NCBI GenBank assembly: GCA_036678685.1
Contig: JAZIHH010000020.1
Location: 248,001-312,000, forward strand
Source of the DNA: JAZIHH01 sp036678685
Lineage (GTDB): Bacteria; Bacillota; UBA4882; UBA10575
DNA: 64,000 nucleotides
Direction of reading: 5' to 3'
The position numbers and the translations under genes were made by a program. Numbering within the stretch: the first letter of the stretch is position 1; every line of letters begins with the position of its first letter. Positions 16,625 through 25,663 of the stretch are shown one piece after another. The notes below the pieces were generated by a model. It made no database searches. It was not told the DNA's origin and saw only the letters and a program-made list of their open reading frames with translations.

Positions 16625-16695
16625 GAGCCCGGAGGAAGGTTTTTTTCTCCGGTTTAACCGCTTGCCCTTTATGGAAGACCAAAATATATAACCGG

Positions 16696-16733
16696 TGGTA
16701 AAGAGTTTGGTGCGCAGACCAAACTCTTTACCA
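16696..16733 (+). repeat. 16-bp perfect inverted repeat upstream of pgk
   Basis: TGGTAAAGAGTTTGGT (16696-16711) and its exact complement (16718-16733) flank GCGCAG. It lies 33 bases before the pgk ATG, in the 142-base gapA-pgk gap. No U-tract follows immediately (the nearest is ATTTTTT 13 bases on). It could be a partial terminator, a mRNA-processing hairpin separating gapA from pgk, or an operator. A weaker CCGGAG / CTCCGG hairpin lies at 16630-16655. Confidence 0.75.
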
Positions 16734-16766
16734 TACGGGAAAGTATTTTTTGAGGAGCGGGGAAAT

Positions 16767-17954
16767 ATGAATAAGTTGTCAATCAATGATATTGAAGTGA
16801 AAGGCAAAAGAGTACTGGTCCGGGTGGACTTTAATGTTCCCGTGGATGAAGAAGGCCGGATTACGGACGACAGGAGGATCCGGGCCGCTTTGCCCACGAT
16901 TGAAAATCTGTCCCGCCGCGGGGCCAGGGTAATTCTGGTTTCCCATTTCGGGCGTCCCAAGGGAACGGTCAACCCGAAATACAGGATGGACAACATAGCG
17001 CGGCGTCTGGAGGAGCTTTCCGGGAAAAAAGTTGTCAAAGTGGACGATTGTATCGGCCCTGAAGTAAAAAGCCGGGTTGATGCGTTATCCGACGGCGATC
17101 TGCTTTTACTGGAGAATGTCCGTTTTTATAAGGAAGAAGAGGCCAATGATCCGGAGTTTGCCCGGGAATTGGCTTCCTTGGCGGAAATTTACGTTAATGA
17201 CGCCTTTGGAACCGCCCACCGCGCCCATGCCTCCACAGCCGGCGTCACCGCTTACCTGCAACCTGCCGTCGCCGGGTTGTTACTGGAAAAAGAACTTTCC
17301 GTGATGGGAAAAGCCCTTGAGAATCCGGAACGGCCGTTTATCGCAATTCTCGGCGGCGCCAAAGTCGGGGATAAGCTGGGGGTCATCACCAATCTCCTGG
17401 AAAAAGTGGATTGCCTGCTGATTGGCGGGGGAATGGCCTACACTTTCTTGAAGGCCAAGGGTTTTGAGGTCGGAAGATCCTTGCTCGATGCCGAGCGGGT
17501 GGATTTTGCCCGGGAAAAGATGGCGGCGGCGGAAAGTAAAGGGGTAAAATTGCTCTTGCCCAGTGATGTGGTGGTGGCGGACCGGATTAAGGAACCGACC
17601 GTTCGCCGGGTGGTGAGCGTAGAAGCAATCCCTGCGGACCTGGAAGGTTTGGACATCGGACCGGAAACGATTGAAAGATATACCGCGGAAATTGCCAAGG
17701 CGCGCACTGTCATCTGGAACGGACCGCTTGGCGTCTTTGAGGAACCGGCCTTTGCCGAAGGGACGAGGGAAATTGCCCTGGCCCTGGCCGCTTCAACAGG
17801 AACAACAATTATCGGCGGCGGTGATTCCGCGGCGGCCGTGGAACAGTTCGGCCTGGCGGACAAGATGACCCATATCTCGACCGGCGGCGGAGCTTCCCTG
17901 GAATTTTTGGAAGGGAAGGAACTGCCGGGGGTGGCGGCGCTTACCGACAAATAA
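16767..17954 (+). CDS. pgk: Phosphoglycerate kinase
   Basis: A 395-residue enzyme making ATP from 1,3-bisphosphoglycerate. VLVRVDFNVP, the basic patch SHFGRPKG, and the C-terminal hinge GGGDSAAAVEQFG with ISTGGGASLEFLEGK are intact. I chose ATG 16767 (after GAGCGGGGA); the upstream extension to 16695 is encoded by the palindrome and is not credible protein. The adjacent tpiA gene is separate, not fused as in some Thermotogae. Confidence 0.96.
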   Translation: MNKLSINDIEVKGKRVLVRVDFNVPVDEEGRITDDRRIRAALPTIENLSRRGARVILVSHFGRPKGTVNPKYRMDNIARRLEELSGKKVVKVDDCIGPEVKSRVDALSDGDLLLLENVRFYKEEEANDPEFARELASLAEIYVNDAFGTAHRAHASTAGVTAYLQPAVAGLLLEKELSVMGKALENPERPFIAILGGAKVGDKLGVITNLLEKVDCLLIGGGMAYTFLKAKGFEVGRSLLDAERVDFAREKMAAAESKGVKLLLPSDVVVADRIKEPTVRRVVSVEAIPADLEGLDIGPETIERYTAEIAKARTVIWNGPLGVFEEPAFAEGTREIALALAASTGTTIIGGGDSAAAVEQFGLADKMTHISTGGGASLEFLEGKELPGVAALTDK

Positions 17955-17975
17955 ACAATGGACAGAGGTGGCGGA

Positions 17976-18734
17976 ATGAGAAAACCATTAATTGCCGGAA
18001 ACTGGAAGATGTACAAAACCACGGCGGAAGCCCGGGCACTGGTTTCGGGCCTTAAGAAAAACCTGGCCGGAACCGGAAAAGCGGAGGCGGCTGTCTGCCC
18101 GCCCTTTACCGTGCTGGCCTCCTTGACCGAACTGCTCATGGACTCCGGGATCAGCCTCGGCGCCCAGGATCTCTTTTGGGAGGATGAAGGGGCCTATACC
18201 GGCGAGATTTCCGGTTTAATGCTTAAAGATTTGGGTTGCCGGTACGTTATCATCGGCCATTCAGAACGCCGGCAATATTTTGGGGAAACCGACGAACAGG
18301 TGAATAAAAAAGTAAAAGCCGCCTTAAGGCATGGACTGGAACCCATTCTCTGTGTGGGCGAGTCTTTGGCGCAACGCGAAGCCGGCGAAACGGAAGCACT
18401 TGTCAAAGAACAGGTGGAAAAAGCTTTACAAGGGGTGGAAGAGGAAAAAGCCGGGAAGATTGTTATTGCTTACGAACCGATCTGGGCGATCGGGACGGGG
18501 CGTTCCTCAACGGGCGAAGACGCCAACCGGGTGGCCGGGCTGATCCGGCAGACATTGGCCGCTTTATACTCGCCGGCTACCGGAGAAAAAATCCGCATCC
18601 TTTACGGGGGAAGCGTCAAACCGGAAAACATAAAAGAGTTTATGGCGCAACCGGAGATTGACGGCGCGCTGGTGGGCGGTGCCAGCCTGGATGTGGAGAG
18701 TTTTACCAAAATAGTTTTTTATGAACGGAACTGA
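17976..18734 (+). CDS. tpiA: Triosephosphate isomerase
   Basis: A 252-residue TIM barrel. The NWKMYKT lysine, the electrophilic histidine in IIGHSERR, the catalytic glutamate in AYEPIWAIGTG and the phosphate loop GGSVKPENI and GALVGGASL are present. ATG 17976 after GAGGTGG is preferred over the ATG six codons upstream. The end overlaps possible upstream starts of gpmI. Confidence 0.96.
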   Translation: MRKPLIAGNWKMYKTTAEARALVSGLKKNLAGTGKAEAAVCPPFTVLASLTELLMDSGISLGAQDLFWEDEGAYTGEISGLMLKDLGCRYVIIGHSERRQYFGETDEQVNKKVKAALRHGLEPILCVGESLAQREAGETEALVKEQVEKALQGVEEEKAGKIVIAYEPIWAIGTGRSSTGEDANRVAGLIRQTLAALYSPATGEKIRILYGGSVKPENIKEFMAQPEIDGALVGGASLDVESFTKIVFYERN

Positions 18735-18756
18735 AGGAGAAAACGGAGAGACGGAG

Positions 18757-20313
18757 ATGGAGCTGAAACAGAGGCCGGTAACCCTGGTCATCCTCGACGG
18801 CTGGGGTTATAATAAAGCGAAAGAGCACAATGCGGTGGCACAGGCCAATACCCCTTTTTTGGACCAGATGTTCAGGGAGAACCCCAGTGCGCTGGTGAAA
18901 ACTTCCGGGGAGGCCGTCGGCCTCCCCGAGGGGCAAATGGGCACTTCGGAAGTGGGGCATTTGAACATCGGGGCCGGAAGGATTGTTTACCAGAGTTTAG
19001 TAAAGATCAGCAAGGCGATTACTAGTGGAGAGATTAAAAAGAACCCGGTTTTCATGGCCATGCTCAACTATGTCCGGGAGGAGGGAAAGCCGCTGCATTT
19101 AATGGGGCTGGTTTCTCCCGGCGGGGTGCACAGTCATACCGATCACCTTTACGGGTTCCTGCGGATTGCGGCGGAAACAGGCGTTAAGAACGTCTATATC
19201 CACGCTTTTCTTGACGGCCGGGATACCCCTCCGGCGAGCGCCGCTGAATACCTACGGGAACTGGAAGAGAAACTTAAAGAGATCGGGACGGGGAAAATAG
19301 CCACGGTAATAGGCCGCTATTACGCCATGGACCGGGACAGGAGATGGGACCGGACGGAAAAAGCCTACGCCGCAATGGTTTACGGCGAGGGCGAAGAGAC
19401 CTCTTCCGCCCTGGAGGCGGTGGAAAAGTCCTACGCCCGTGGGGTGACCGATGAGTTTGTTCTGCCCACAGTGATTAAAGAGGGCGGCCGTCCCGTAGCC
19501 ACTGTGGAGAGCGGCGACGGGGTCCTTTTTTTCAATTTCCGGCCCGACCGGGCCCGCCAGATCACCAAGGCGTTTGTGGATCCGGATTTCCGGGAGTTTG
19601 CGCGCCGCGGGGGGAAAAAAGAGGTGCGCTTCGCCTGCCTCACCATGTACGACGAGACCATCAACGCCCCTGTCGTCTTCCCGCCGGAAGAAAGGATGAA
19701 AAACATCCTTGGCGAATACCTGGCCGGACTGGGGCTGAAACAGTTGCGGATTGCCGAGACGGAAAAGTACGCCCATGTTACCTATTTTTTCAACGGCGGT
19801 GAGGAAACGCCGTTTCCGGGCGAGGAAAGGATCTTGATTCCCTCCCCCAAAGTGCCCACCTATGATTTAAAACCGGAGATGAGCGCCGAGGGGATTACCG
19901 ACCGGGTTTTACAGGAGATTGCCAGTAAGAGGTTTGATGTCATCGTCATAAATTACGCCAACTGCGACATGGTCGGACATACCGGTAACATGGCCGCAGC
20001 CATTAAGGCGGTGGAAACGATCGATTCTTGTCTGGCCCGGGTGGTACCCGCCGTCCTGGCGCAGGGCGGGGCGGCGATTATCACCGCCGACCACGGCAAT
20101 GCCGAACTGATGGTGGATCCGGAAACCGGGGAACCCCACACCGCCCATACCAGCTTTCCGGCGCCGGTGCTTTTGGTTGGACGCCGGGAGCCTTGCCAGC
20201 TGAAGAACGGGATTCTGGCCGATTTGGCCCCGACCGTCCTTGACCTTTTAGGTTTAACCAAGCCGCCGGAGATGACCGGAAACTCGCTTATTATTGAAGA
20301 TGCCAAGGACTGA
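18757..20313 (+). CDS. gpmI: 2,3-bisphosphoglycerate-independent phosphoglycerate mutase
   Basis: A 518-residue, two-metal (Mn) alkaline-phosphatase-fold enzyme converting 3- to 2-phosphoglycerate. LVILDGWG and the phosphoserine motif GTSEVGHLNIGAGR at the N-terminal side, FLDGRDTPP, FNFRPDRARQ and the C-terminal TADHGNAE are all present. ATG 18757 follows GGAGAGACGGAG; an in-frame ATG at 18721 overlaps tpiA but has no ribosome site. Confidence 0.95.
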   Translation: MELKQRPVTLVILDGWGYNKAKEHNAVAQANTPFLDQMFRENPSALVKTSGEAVGLPEGQMGTSEVGHLNIGAGRIVYQSLVKISKAITSGEIKKNPVFMAMLNYVREEGKPLHLMGLVSPGGVHSHTDHLYGFLRIAAETGVKNVYIHAFLDGRDTPPASAAEYLRELEEKLKEIGTGKIATVIGRYYAMDRDRRWDRTEKAYAAMVYGEGEETSSALEAVEKSYARGVTDEFVLPTVIKEGGRPVATVESGDGVLFFNFRPDRARQITKAFVDPDFREFARRGGKKEVRFACLTMYDETINAPVVFPPEERMKNILGEYLAGLGLKQLRIAETEKYAHVTYFFNGGEETPFPGEERILIPSPKVPTYDLKPEMSAEGITDRVLQEIASKRFDVIVINYANCDMVGHTGNMAAAIKAVETIDSCLARVVPAVLAQGGAAIITADHGNAELMVDPETGEPHTAHTSFPAPVLLVGRREPCQLKNGILADLAPTVLDLLGLTKPPEMTGNSLIIEDAKD

Positions 20314-20386
20314 AGAAGGAAGTTTTGCTGGATAGAGAAACGCGGAAAAAGAGACGTATTAAGGATGACAAGGAGGAGACAGAAAA

Positions 20387-21670
20387 ATGACATCCATTGT
20401 TGATGTAAAAGCCCGCGAGATTTTAGATTCCCGCGGCAACCCCACGGTTGAGGTGGAAGTAGTACTGGCCGACGGGACCGTAGGGCGGGCCGCCGTTCCG
20501 TCTGGGGCTTCAACTGGCGCTTTCGAAGCTGTCGAATTGCGGGACGGGGAAAAAGAACGGTATTTGGGACGGGGAGTGAAAAGAGCCGTTAAGAATGTCA
20601 ATGAAGAAATTGCCGGGGAAATAGTGGGTCTTGACGCCACCGATCAGGTGGGCATCGACCGCCTCCTGTTGGAACTGGACGGAACTCCCAACAAAAGCAA
20701 GTTGGGCGCCAATGCCATACTCGGCGTTTCCCTGGCAGTGGCCAAAGCCGCCGCCGCCGCCCTCGGCCTGCCGCTCTTCCGTTACCTGGGCGGGGTCAAC
20801 GCCAAGGAACTTCCGGTGCCGATGATGAACATCCTTAACGGCGGCAAGCATGCGGACAACAGCGTTGACATCCAGGAATTCATGATCATGCCCGTCGGCG
20901 CCCCGGCTTTCTCCGAAGCCTTGCGGATGGGGGCGGAGATTTTCCATTCCCTGAAAGCAGTTTTAAAAGAGAAGGGTCTGAACACGGCGGTCGGTGACGA
21001 AGGAGGCTTTGCCCCCGATTTGAAATCCAATGAGGAGACCATAGAGGTCATCTTAAAGGCGGTGGAGAAAGCCGGCTACCGGCCCGGCCACGATGTGGCT
21101 TTAGCCCTTGATGTTGCCGCCACCGAGCTTTATAAAGACGGGCGTTACGTGTTTGCCGGGGAAGGGGTGACGCGGGAGACCGGGGAGATGATTGAGATGT
21201 ATGAGAAACTGACCGCCGCTTATCCGATCGTCTCCATTGAGGATCCATTGAGTGAGGATGAATGGGAGAGCTGGAAAGAGCTTACCGTCCGGCTGGGGAA
21301 AAAAGTGCAAATCGTCGGCGATGACCTTTTTGTCACCAATACCGGGCGGCTGGCCAAAGGGATTGCCATGGGGGTGGCCAATTCGATTCTGATCAAAGTC
21401 AACCAAATCGGTACCCTAACCGAGACGCTGGATGCGGTGGAAATGGCCCGGCGGGCGGGTTACACTGCCGTCATTTCCCACCGTTCCGGCGAGACGGAGG
21501 ACAGTACGATTGCCGACATCGCCGTTGCGGTCAATGCCGGGCAAATTAAAACCGGCGCCCCTTCCCGTACAGACCGGGTGGCTAAATACAACCAACTGTT
21601 ACGGATTGAAGACCTTTTGGCGGAAGAAGCGGTATACCGCGGGAAAGAGGTTTTTTACAATCTGAGATAA
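20387..21670 (+). CDS. eno: Enolase
   Basis: A 427-residue enzyme converting 2-phosphoglycerate to phosphoenolpyruvate. AREILDSRGNPTVEVEV opens the protein; the metal and catalytic motifs GDEGGFAPDL, SIEDPLSEDEWE, VGDDLFVTN, LIKVNQIGTLTE and SHRSGETED are intact. AGGAGG precedes the ATG. It ends the glycolytic operon. Confidence 0.97.
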   Translation: MTSIVDVKAREILDSRGNPTVEVEVVLADGTVGRAAVPSGASTGAFEAVELRDGEKERYLGRGVKRAVKNVNEEIAGEIVGLDATDQVGIDRLLLELDGTPNKSKLGANAILGVSLAVAKAAAAALGLPLFRYLGGVNAKELPVPMMNILNGGKHADNSVDIQEFMIMPVGAPAFSEALRMGAEIFHSLKAVLKEKGLNTAVGDEGGFAPDLKSNEETIEVILKAVEKAGYRPGHDVALALDVAATELYKDGRYVFAGEGVTRETGEMIEMYEKLTAAYPIVSIEDPLSEDEWESWKELTVRLGKKVQIVGDDLFVTNTGRLAKGIAMGVANSILIKVNQIGTLTETLDAVEMARRAGYTAVISHRSGETEDSTIADIAVAVNAGQIKTGAPSRTDRVAKYNQLLRIEDLLAEEAVYRGKEVFYNLR

Positions 21671-21718
21671 CCTTTCCCGCCATACCCGTTGGGGAATTCC
21701 GCCCATCGTTCCCCTGAC

Positions 21719-21746
21719 GAAAAAGAGAGGCGCGCCTCTCTTTTTC
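21719..21746 (+). terminator. Terminator of the glycolytic operon
   Basis: A perfect palindrome, GAAAAAGAGAGGC followed by its complement with centre GCGC, ends in CTCTCTTTTTC. The stem is 12-14 pairs with a U-rich 3' side, 48 bases after the eno stop. In the following 250 bases to the kinase gene I see a promoter candidate and a short palindrome ATTACCTGTAAT (21930-21941) just before TATAAT (21947-21952), but no gene. Confidence 0.85.
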
Positions 21747-21827
21747 TTTAGGGGATTTTTTCTTATCTTGGGAAGGCGGAGAAGACGGGGGAGGGAAAAG
21801 GGAATCCCGGCGGAAGGACGGAAAGTA

Positions 21828-21856
21828 TTGAAGGAAATCACATTTTATGATATAAA
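21828..21856 (+). promoter_or_regulatory. Candidate promoter upstream of the histidine kinase
   Basis: TTGAAG (21828-21833) and TATAAA (21851-21856) are 17 bases apart, with TG one base before the -10. It would give a leader of about 135 bases before the GTG at 21998. Confidence 0.45.
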
Positions 21857-21997
21857 AGGGATAGAAACCGGGAAAAACAAATGTTCGTCCCTGCTTTTTA
21901 TCTATCCGGCACAAAGCGGGTCCGAACCCATTACCTGTAATCTATCTATAATGAAGCGGGGAGTTGATGTCCTGACCCGCAACCGAGGAGAAGAATA

Positions 21998-23914
21998 GTG
22001 AAAAAAGATAAGACCCTCTTCCGGACGGACCGGTTGTCAATTGACGAATTATTCCGCAGTCTCCCGGTGCCGGTTTTCCTCCTTAACGAGGAACGGCGCG
22101 TGGAGAAAATGACCCCGGCGGCGGCCAGGATTTTTCCCGGCCCGCTTCCGACTGCCGGCGAAAAGGAAAAGAGTCCCTTTGGCCGGGTGATTAATTGTCT
22201 CCATTCCTTGGACGACCCACGGGGCTGCGGTTTTGGCTCTTCATGCCAGGAGTGCCCGGTCCGCAGGACCATCCTGGACCTATATGCCACCGGTCAACCC
22301 TGCCGGCAAAAAGAGGTTAAATTAACCCTCGGCCCGGACGGACACGATTGTTATCTGGTGATCTCCGCGGAATTATTGGTCTTACCCTCCGGGCGTAAGA
22401 TTTTGTTGCATTTTGAGGATATCACCGGACGGAAAAAGGCGGAAGAAGAGGTGATCAAGGAGCGGCAACGGTTGAAAGATACCCTGGACATGCTTCCGGT
22501 TTATGTCATCCTGCTCCGGCCGGACTACGGGGTGGCCTTTGTCAACCGGTTTTTCCGGGAACGTTTTGGCGAAGCCCGCGGCCGGCGTTGCTTTGAGTAT
22601 TTGTTCGGCCGCGACGAACCGTGTCCCGTTTGTCAAACCTACCGGGTGCTGGAGACCAACTCCCCGCATACCTGGGAATGGGTGGGGCCGGACAACCGGA
22701 TTTATTCCGTGTTTGACTATCCGTTTACCGACTCGGACGGTTCCCGTCTCGTCCTGGAGATGGGGATTGATATCACCGACGACAAAGCCACCAGGGAAAA
22801 GTTGGCTCTGACCAAAGACAATCTGGACCGGGCACAAAAGGTGGCCCATGTCGGCAGTTGGCACCTGGATCTCTTAAATAACACCCTGCTTTGGACGGAA
22901 GAGACTTACCGCATCTTCGGCCTGGAACCGGGAAGCCCCGTTAATTTTGAGCGGTTCCTGGCGATGGTTCATCCCGGGGACCGGGAGTATGTGGAGAAAA
23001 AATGGCGGGCCGCACTGGCGGGAGAACCCTATGAGGTCGAACACCGGATTATGGTTAACGGCCAGGTGAAGTGGGTCCGGGAAAAAGCCGAAGTAGAAAG
23101 GGATAAAAGAGGCAGGCCGCTCAGGGGTGTTGGTACGGTACAGGATATTACCGTCTATAAACAGCAGGAGGAGGATAAGATCCGCCTGCAAAGGGAGTTG
23201 CTTCATGTCTCACGGGTAACGGCCATGGGTGAACTTACCGCCGCTTTGGCCCATGAATTAAACCAGCCGCTCACGGCGATCATCAGTAATGTCCAGGCGG
23301 CGCAGAGATTTTTGGCGCCGTACGTGGAGGCGGGTGGCGGTAAAAAGCCGGACTTGGGGGAGATTCAAGAAATCCTGGCCGATGTGGTAAAAGACAGCAA
23401 ACGGGCGGCCGCCATCATTCAAAGGTTACGGGCCCTTTTGAAAAGGTCCCCGTTTAACCCGGCTCCCCTGGACATTAATACGGCGATCCTGGAGATTCTT
23501 CCGCTGATCCGGAGTAACGCTTTGCTTAAAAATGTCTCTTTAAAGTTGGAGCTCAGCCCGGAACTTCAACCGGTCAAGGGCGACCGGATCCAACTCCAAC
23601 AAGTAATCGTGAACCTGATTCTCAACGGGATTGAAGCGATGACCGGCGAAGGAGAGAAACAATTGACCATCCGGACGACCGGCGACGAAAAAACGGTCAC
23701 CGTCAGGATCGAAGATACCGGCACCGGCTTAATGACGAAAAATCCGGAGGAACTCTTTAAACCGTTCTATACGACAAAAAAAGACGGGATTGGCATGGGA
23801 CTTGCCGTCAACAAAACCATTATCGAAGCGCATGGCGGATGGTTATGGGCGGAAAACAACCGCGGGCCGGGGGCCGCCTTCTCTTTTACCCTGCCCGCCT
23901 GCCAGGAGGAGTGA
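21998..23914 (+). CDS. PAS-domain sensor histidine kinase (FixL/DctB-like)
   Basis: A 638-residue kinase with no membrane segment, so probably a cytoplasmic sensor. Three PAS-like modules span about residues 15-390. The first contains a Cys cluster (Cys-x6-Cys-x4-CQECPVR) and the second CFEYLFGRDEPCPVC, candidate metal, cluster or thiol switch sites; the third (VAHVGSWHLDL to VGTVQDITVYKQ) is PAS plus PAC. The phosphoacceptor is His419 in LAHELNQPL; the N-box is LQQVIVNLILNGIEAM and the G boxes are EDTGTG and GMGLAV. Start GTG. It lies four bases before the FixJ-type regulator and upstream of superoxide reductase, so oxygen or redox is the likely signal, by context only. Confidence 0.87.
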   Translation: MKKDKTLFRTDRLSIDELFRSLPVPVFLLNEERRVEKMTPAAARIFPGPLPTAGEKEKSPFGRVINCLHSLDDPRGCGFGSSCQECPVRRTILDLYATGQPCRQKEVKLTLGPDGHDCYLVISAELLVLPSGRKILLHFEDITGRKKAEEEVIKERQRLKDTLDMLPVYVILLRPDYGVAFVNRFFRERFGEARGRRCFEYLFGRDEPCPVCQTYRVLETNSPHTWEWVGPDNRIYSVFDYPFTDSDGSRLVLEMGIDITDDKATREKLALTKDNLDRAQKVAHVGSWHLDLLNNTLLWTEETYRIFGLEPGSPVNFERFLAMVHPGDREYVEKKWRAALAGEPYEVEHRIMVNGQVKWVREKAEVERDKRGRPLRGVGTVQDITVYKQQEEDKIRLQRELLHVSRVTAMGELTAALAHELNQPLTAIISNVQAAQRFLAPYVEAGGGKKPDLGEIQEILADVVKDSKRAAAIIQRLRALLKRSPFNPAPLDINTAILEILPLIRSNALLKNVSLKLELSPELQPVKGDRIQLQQVIVNLILNGIEAMTGEGEKQLTIRTTGDEKTVTVRIEDTGTGLMTKNPEELFKPFYTTKKDGIGMGLAVNKTIIEAHGGWLWAENNRGPGAAFSFTLPACQEE

Positions 23915-23917
23915 AGG

Positions 23918-24559
23918 ATGCCGCCGACCGTCTTTGTTGTCGATGATGACCCTTCCGTCCGTAAAAGCCTGGAGCGGTTACTGAGGCTCTCCGGGTTTCA
24001 CGTGCAAACTTTTGCCTCGGCGGAAGAATTTTTGGCCTGCCGCCCCTGCCAAAAACCAAAGGAACCCGCCTGTTTAGTGCTGGATGTGCGGATGCCGGGG
24101 ATCAGCGGGATCAATCTCCAGCAGGAACTGGTCAAAGCCGGGACCCTTCTGCCCGTTGTTTTTATCACCGGCCATGGCGACATCCCCATGACTGTCCAGG
24201 CCATGAAGAACGGGGCGGTTGACTTTTTACCCAAACCCTTCGCCGAAGAGGAACTGCTGGCCGCCGTCGAACAGGCCCTCGCCAAAGCCGCCCGCCTGCA
24301 TCAAGAAGCGGCGGAGAAAGCGGAGATTGAACGGAGGATTAGTACTCTTACTCCGCGGGAATATGAGGTCTTCCGCTGGGTGATCACGGGAATGCTAAAC
24401 AAACAGATCGCCGCCGAGCTCAAGGTCACCGAGAAGACCGTAAAGGTTCACCGGGCCCGGGTAATGCAGAAAATGCAGGCCGCCTCCGTGGCCGATCTGG
24501 TCCGCCTGGCGGAAAAAGGGGGGATTAGTCCGCCAAGAAGGGACTCCTTTCCGGAATAA
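23918..24559 (+). CDS. FixJ-type response regulator (REC + LuxR HTH)
   Basis: A 213-residue transcription regulator. The N-terminal receiver has the acidic pocket VVDDDPS, phosphoacceptor Asp56 (LVLDVRMPG), the GHGDIPM loop and KPF lysine; the C-terminal LuxR-type helix-turn-helix reads LTPREYEVFRWVITGMLNKQ then TEKTVKVHRARVMQKM. It is the obvious partner of the kinase four bases upstream. A palindrome at 24707, next to the promoter of the following gene, is a candidate target. Confidence 0.92.
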   Translation: MPPTVFVVDDDPSVRKSLERLLRLSGFHVQTFASAEEFLACRPCQKPKEPACLVLDVRMPGISGINLQQELVKAGTLLPVVFITGHGDIPMTVQAMKNGAVDFLPKPFAEEELLAAVEQALAKAARLHQEAAEKAEIERRISTLTPREYEVFRWVITGMLNKQIAAELKVTEKTVKVHRARVMQKMQAASVADLVRLAEKGGISPPRRDSFPE

Positions 24560-24706
24560 TTCCCCCGGAAGCATCCCTTTTCTATTCCTTTCTTCCGGTC
24601 TTTTCCCCCCGGGTTGCCCCTCCTTTCTTTCCTCGTCCCCGCCGGAAGAGCCGCCCGCCACTTTTCCCCGTTGTCCCTGACCTGCCACCCTTGCCGGTCC
24701 CGAGCT

Positions 24707-24753
24707 ATTGGACCAAGGTCCAATTTACGGGCACCGGCCTCCTCTGGTATATT
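24707..24753 (+). promoter_or_regulatory. Palindromic operator next to an extended -10 promoter
   Basis: ATTGGACC and GGTCCAAT (24707-24724) form a perfect palindrome around AA. Right after it come a weak -35 (TTTACG/TTACGG near 24724-24730) and TGGTATATT, an extended -10 (24745-24753). The palindrome abuts the -35, the usual place for an activator. The expected start point is about 24760, at the ATG of the receiver gene, which has no ribosome site: the transcript may be leaderless. Confidence 0.55.
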
Positions 24754-24760
24754 TTCCTTG

Positions 24761-25162
24761 ATGAAAAAGACAACCTCTCAACCCCAAATTTATCTCGTCG
24801 ATGATGATGAGGCGGTACGCAAAGCCCTGTGCCGCCTGCTCAAAGCCGCCGGCTATCACGGGGAGGCCTTTGCCTCGGCCGAAGAATTTCTGACGGCCGT
24901 TCCCCCGGGAAGCGACGGCATCCTCCTCTTGGACCTGCGGATGCCGGGGATTGACGGTTTTGAGCTCCAGCAAAGACTGGAGGTTCTCTGTCCGCAGATG
25001 TCGGTGATTTTTATCACTGGCCATGTGCGGGCCGATGACCCGCAACGGGCCCTGGCGGCCGGGGCCAAAGGCTTTTTAATCAAGCCTTTTGGCGAGGAGA
25101 CCCTTCTTCCCTTGCTGGAGTCGATCCTCGCCGGAAAAAAGCAGAGTAAAAAAAGGAGGTAA
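24761..25162 (+). CDS. Stand-alone response-regulator receiver protein
   Basis: A 133-residue protein made only of a receiver domain: IYLVDDDEAVRKAL, phosphoacceptor Asp58 in LLLDLRMPG, FITGHVR and the KPFGEE lysine loop, plus a basic tail. It resembles the receiver of the preceding FixJ-type regulator (shared FASAEEFL), so it may be a truncated paralogue working as a phosphate sink or protein-protein switch. No output domain follows. No ribosome site is visible before ATG 24761, in line with a leaderless mRNA. The superoxide reductase GTG follows by five bases. Confidence 0.88.
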   Translation: MKKTTSQPQIYLVDDDEAVRKALCRLLKAAGYHGEAFASAEEFLTAVPPGSDGILLLDLRMPGIDGFELQQRLEVLCPQMSVIFITGHVRADDPQRALAAGAKGFLIKPFGEETLLPLLESILAGKKQSKKRR

Positions 25163-25167
25163 AAAAA

Positions 25168-25551
25168 GTGGAAAAACAGTGGAGTTGTGCGGAGGATATT
25201 TTGTGCGGGATCAATACCCCAAAAGACCGGGAGAACCTTACGGACTTTGAGAAAAAACACCTGCCGGTCCTGGAAGCGCCGGAACGGGTAAAAAAAGACG
25301 AGCCGTTTACCGTCAAAGTGACGGTCGGGAAATTATTGGCCCACCCCAACGAACCGGCGCATTTCATTGAATGGGTCGAGTTGTACTGCGGGGATACCTA
25401 TTTGGGCCGGGCTGCTTTCAGCGCGGGCATGACTTACCCCGAGGCCATATTTACGGTTAAGCTCACCCATGCCCATGGGCCCCTCCGCGCCCGGGAAAAA
25501 TGCAACCTCCACGGCCTCTGGGAAGAGACCCGACCGATTGTAGTGGAGTGA
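25168..25551 (+). CDS. Class II superoxide reductase (neelaredoxin type)
   Basis: A 127-residue enzyme that reduces superoxide to peroxide without making oxygen. The square-pyramidal iron ligands are visible: His31 (EKKHLP), His59 and His65 (HPNEPAHFIEW), Cys112 and His115 (KCNLHG). The N-terminal desulforedoxin domain of class I enzymes is absent; a separate 38-residue desulforedoxin is encoded at 28342. Start is GTG with AAAGGAGG upstream. Co-transcription with the receiver gene implies control by the two-component system upstream. Confidence 0.93.
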   Translation: MEKQWSCAEDILCGINTPKDRENLTDFEKKHLPVLEAPERVKKDEPFTVKVTVGKLLAHPNEPAHFIEWVELYCGDTYLGRAAFSAGMTYPEAIFTVKLTHAHGPLRAREKCNLHGLWEETRPIVVE

Positions 25552-25663
25552 GGCCTTTGTAAATTTGGACGCGTCATGGCCAGGAGACGCCGGGGATAAA
25601 ACCTTGGTGAAGGTAGCGGGACGTATGGGGTGAAAGAAGGGGTAAGTCAGGGAGGTGCCGGGG

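Noticed and set aside
21768..21998. 76-residue + strand ORF between eno and the kinase
   Set aside because: It starts right after the terminator, has an Arg/Gly-rich start and no ribosome site, and contains the promoter candidates of the kinase gene.
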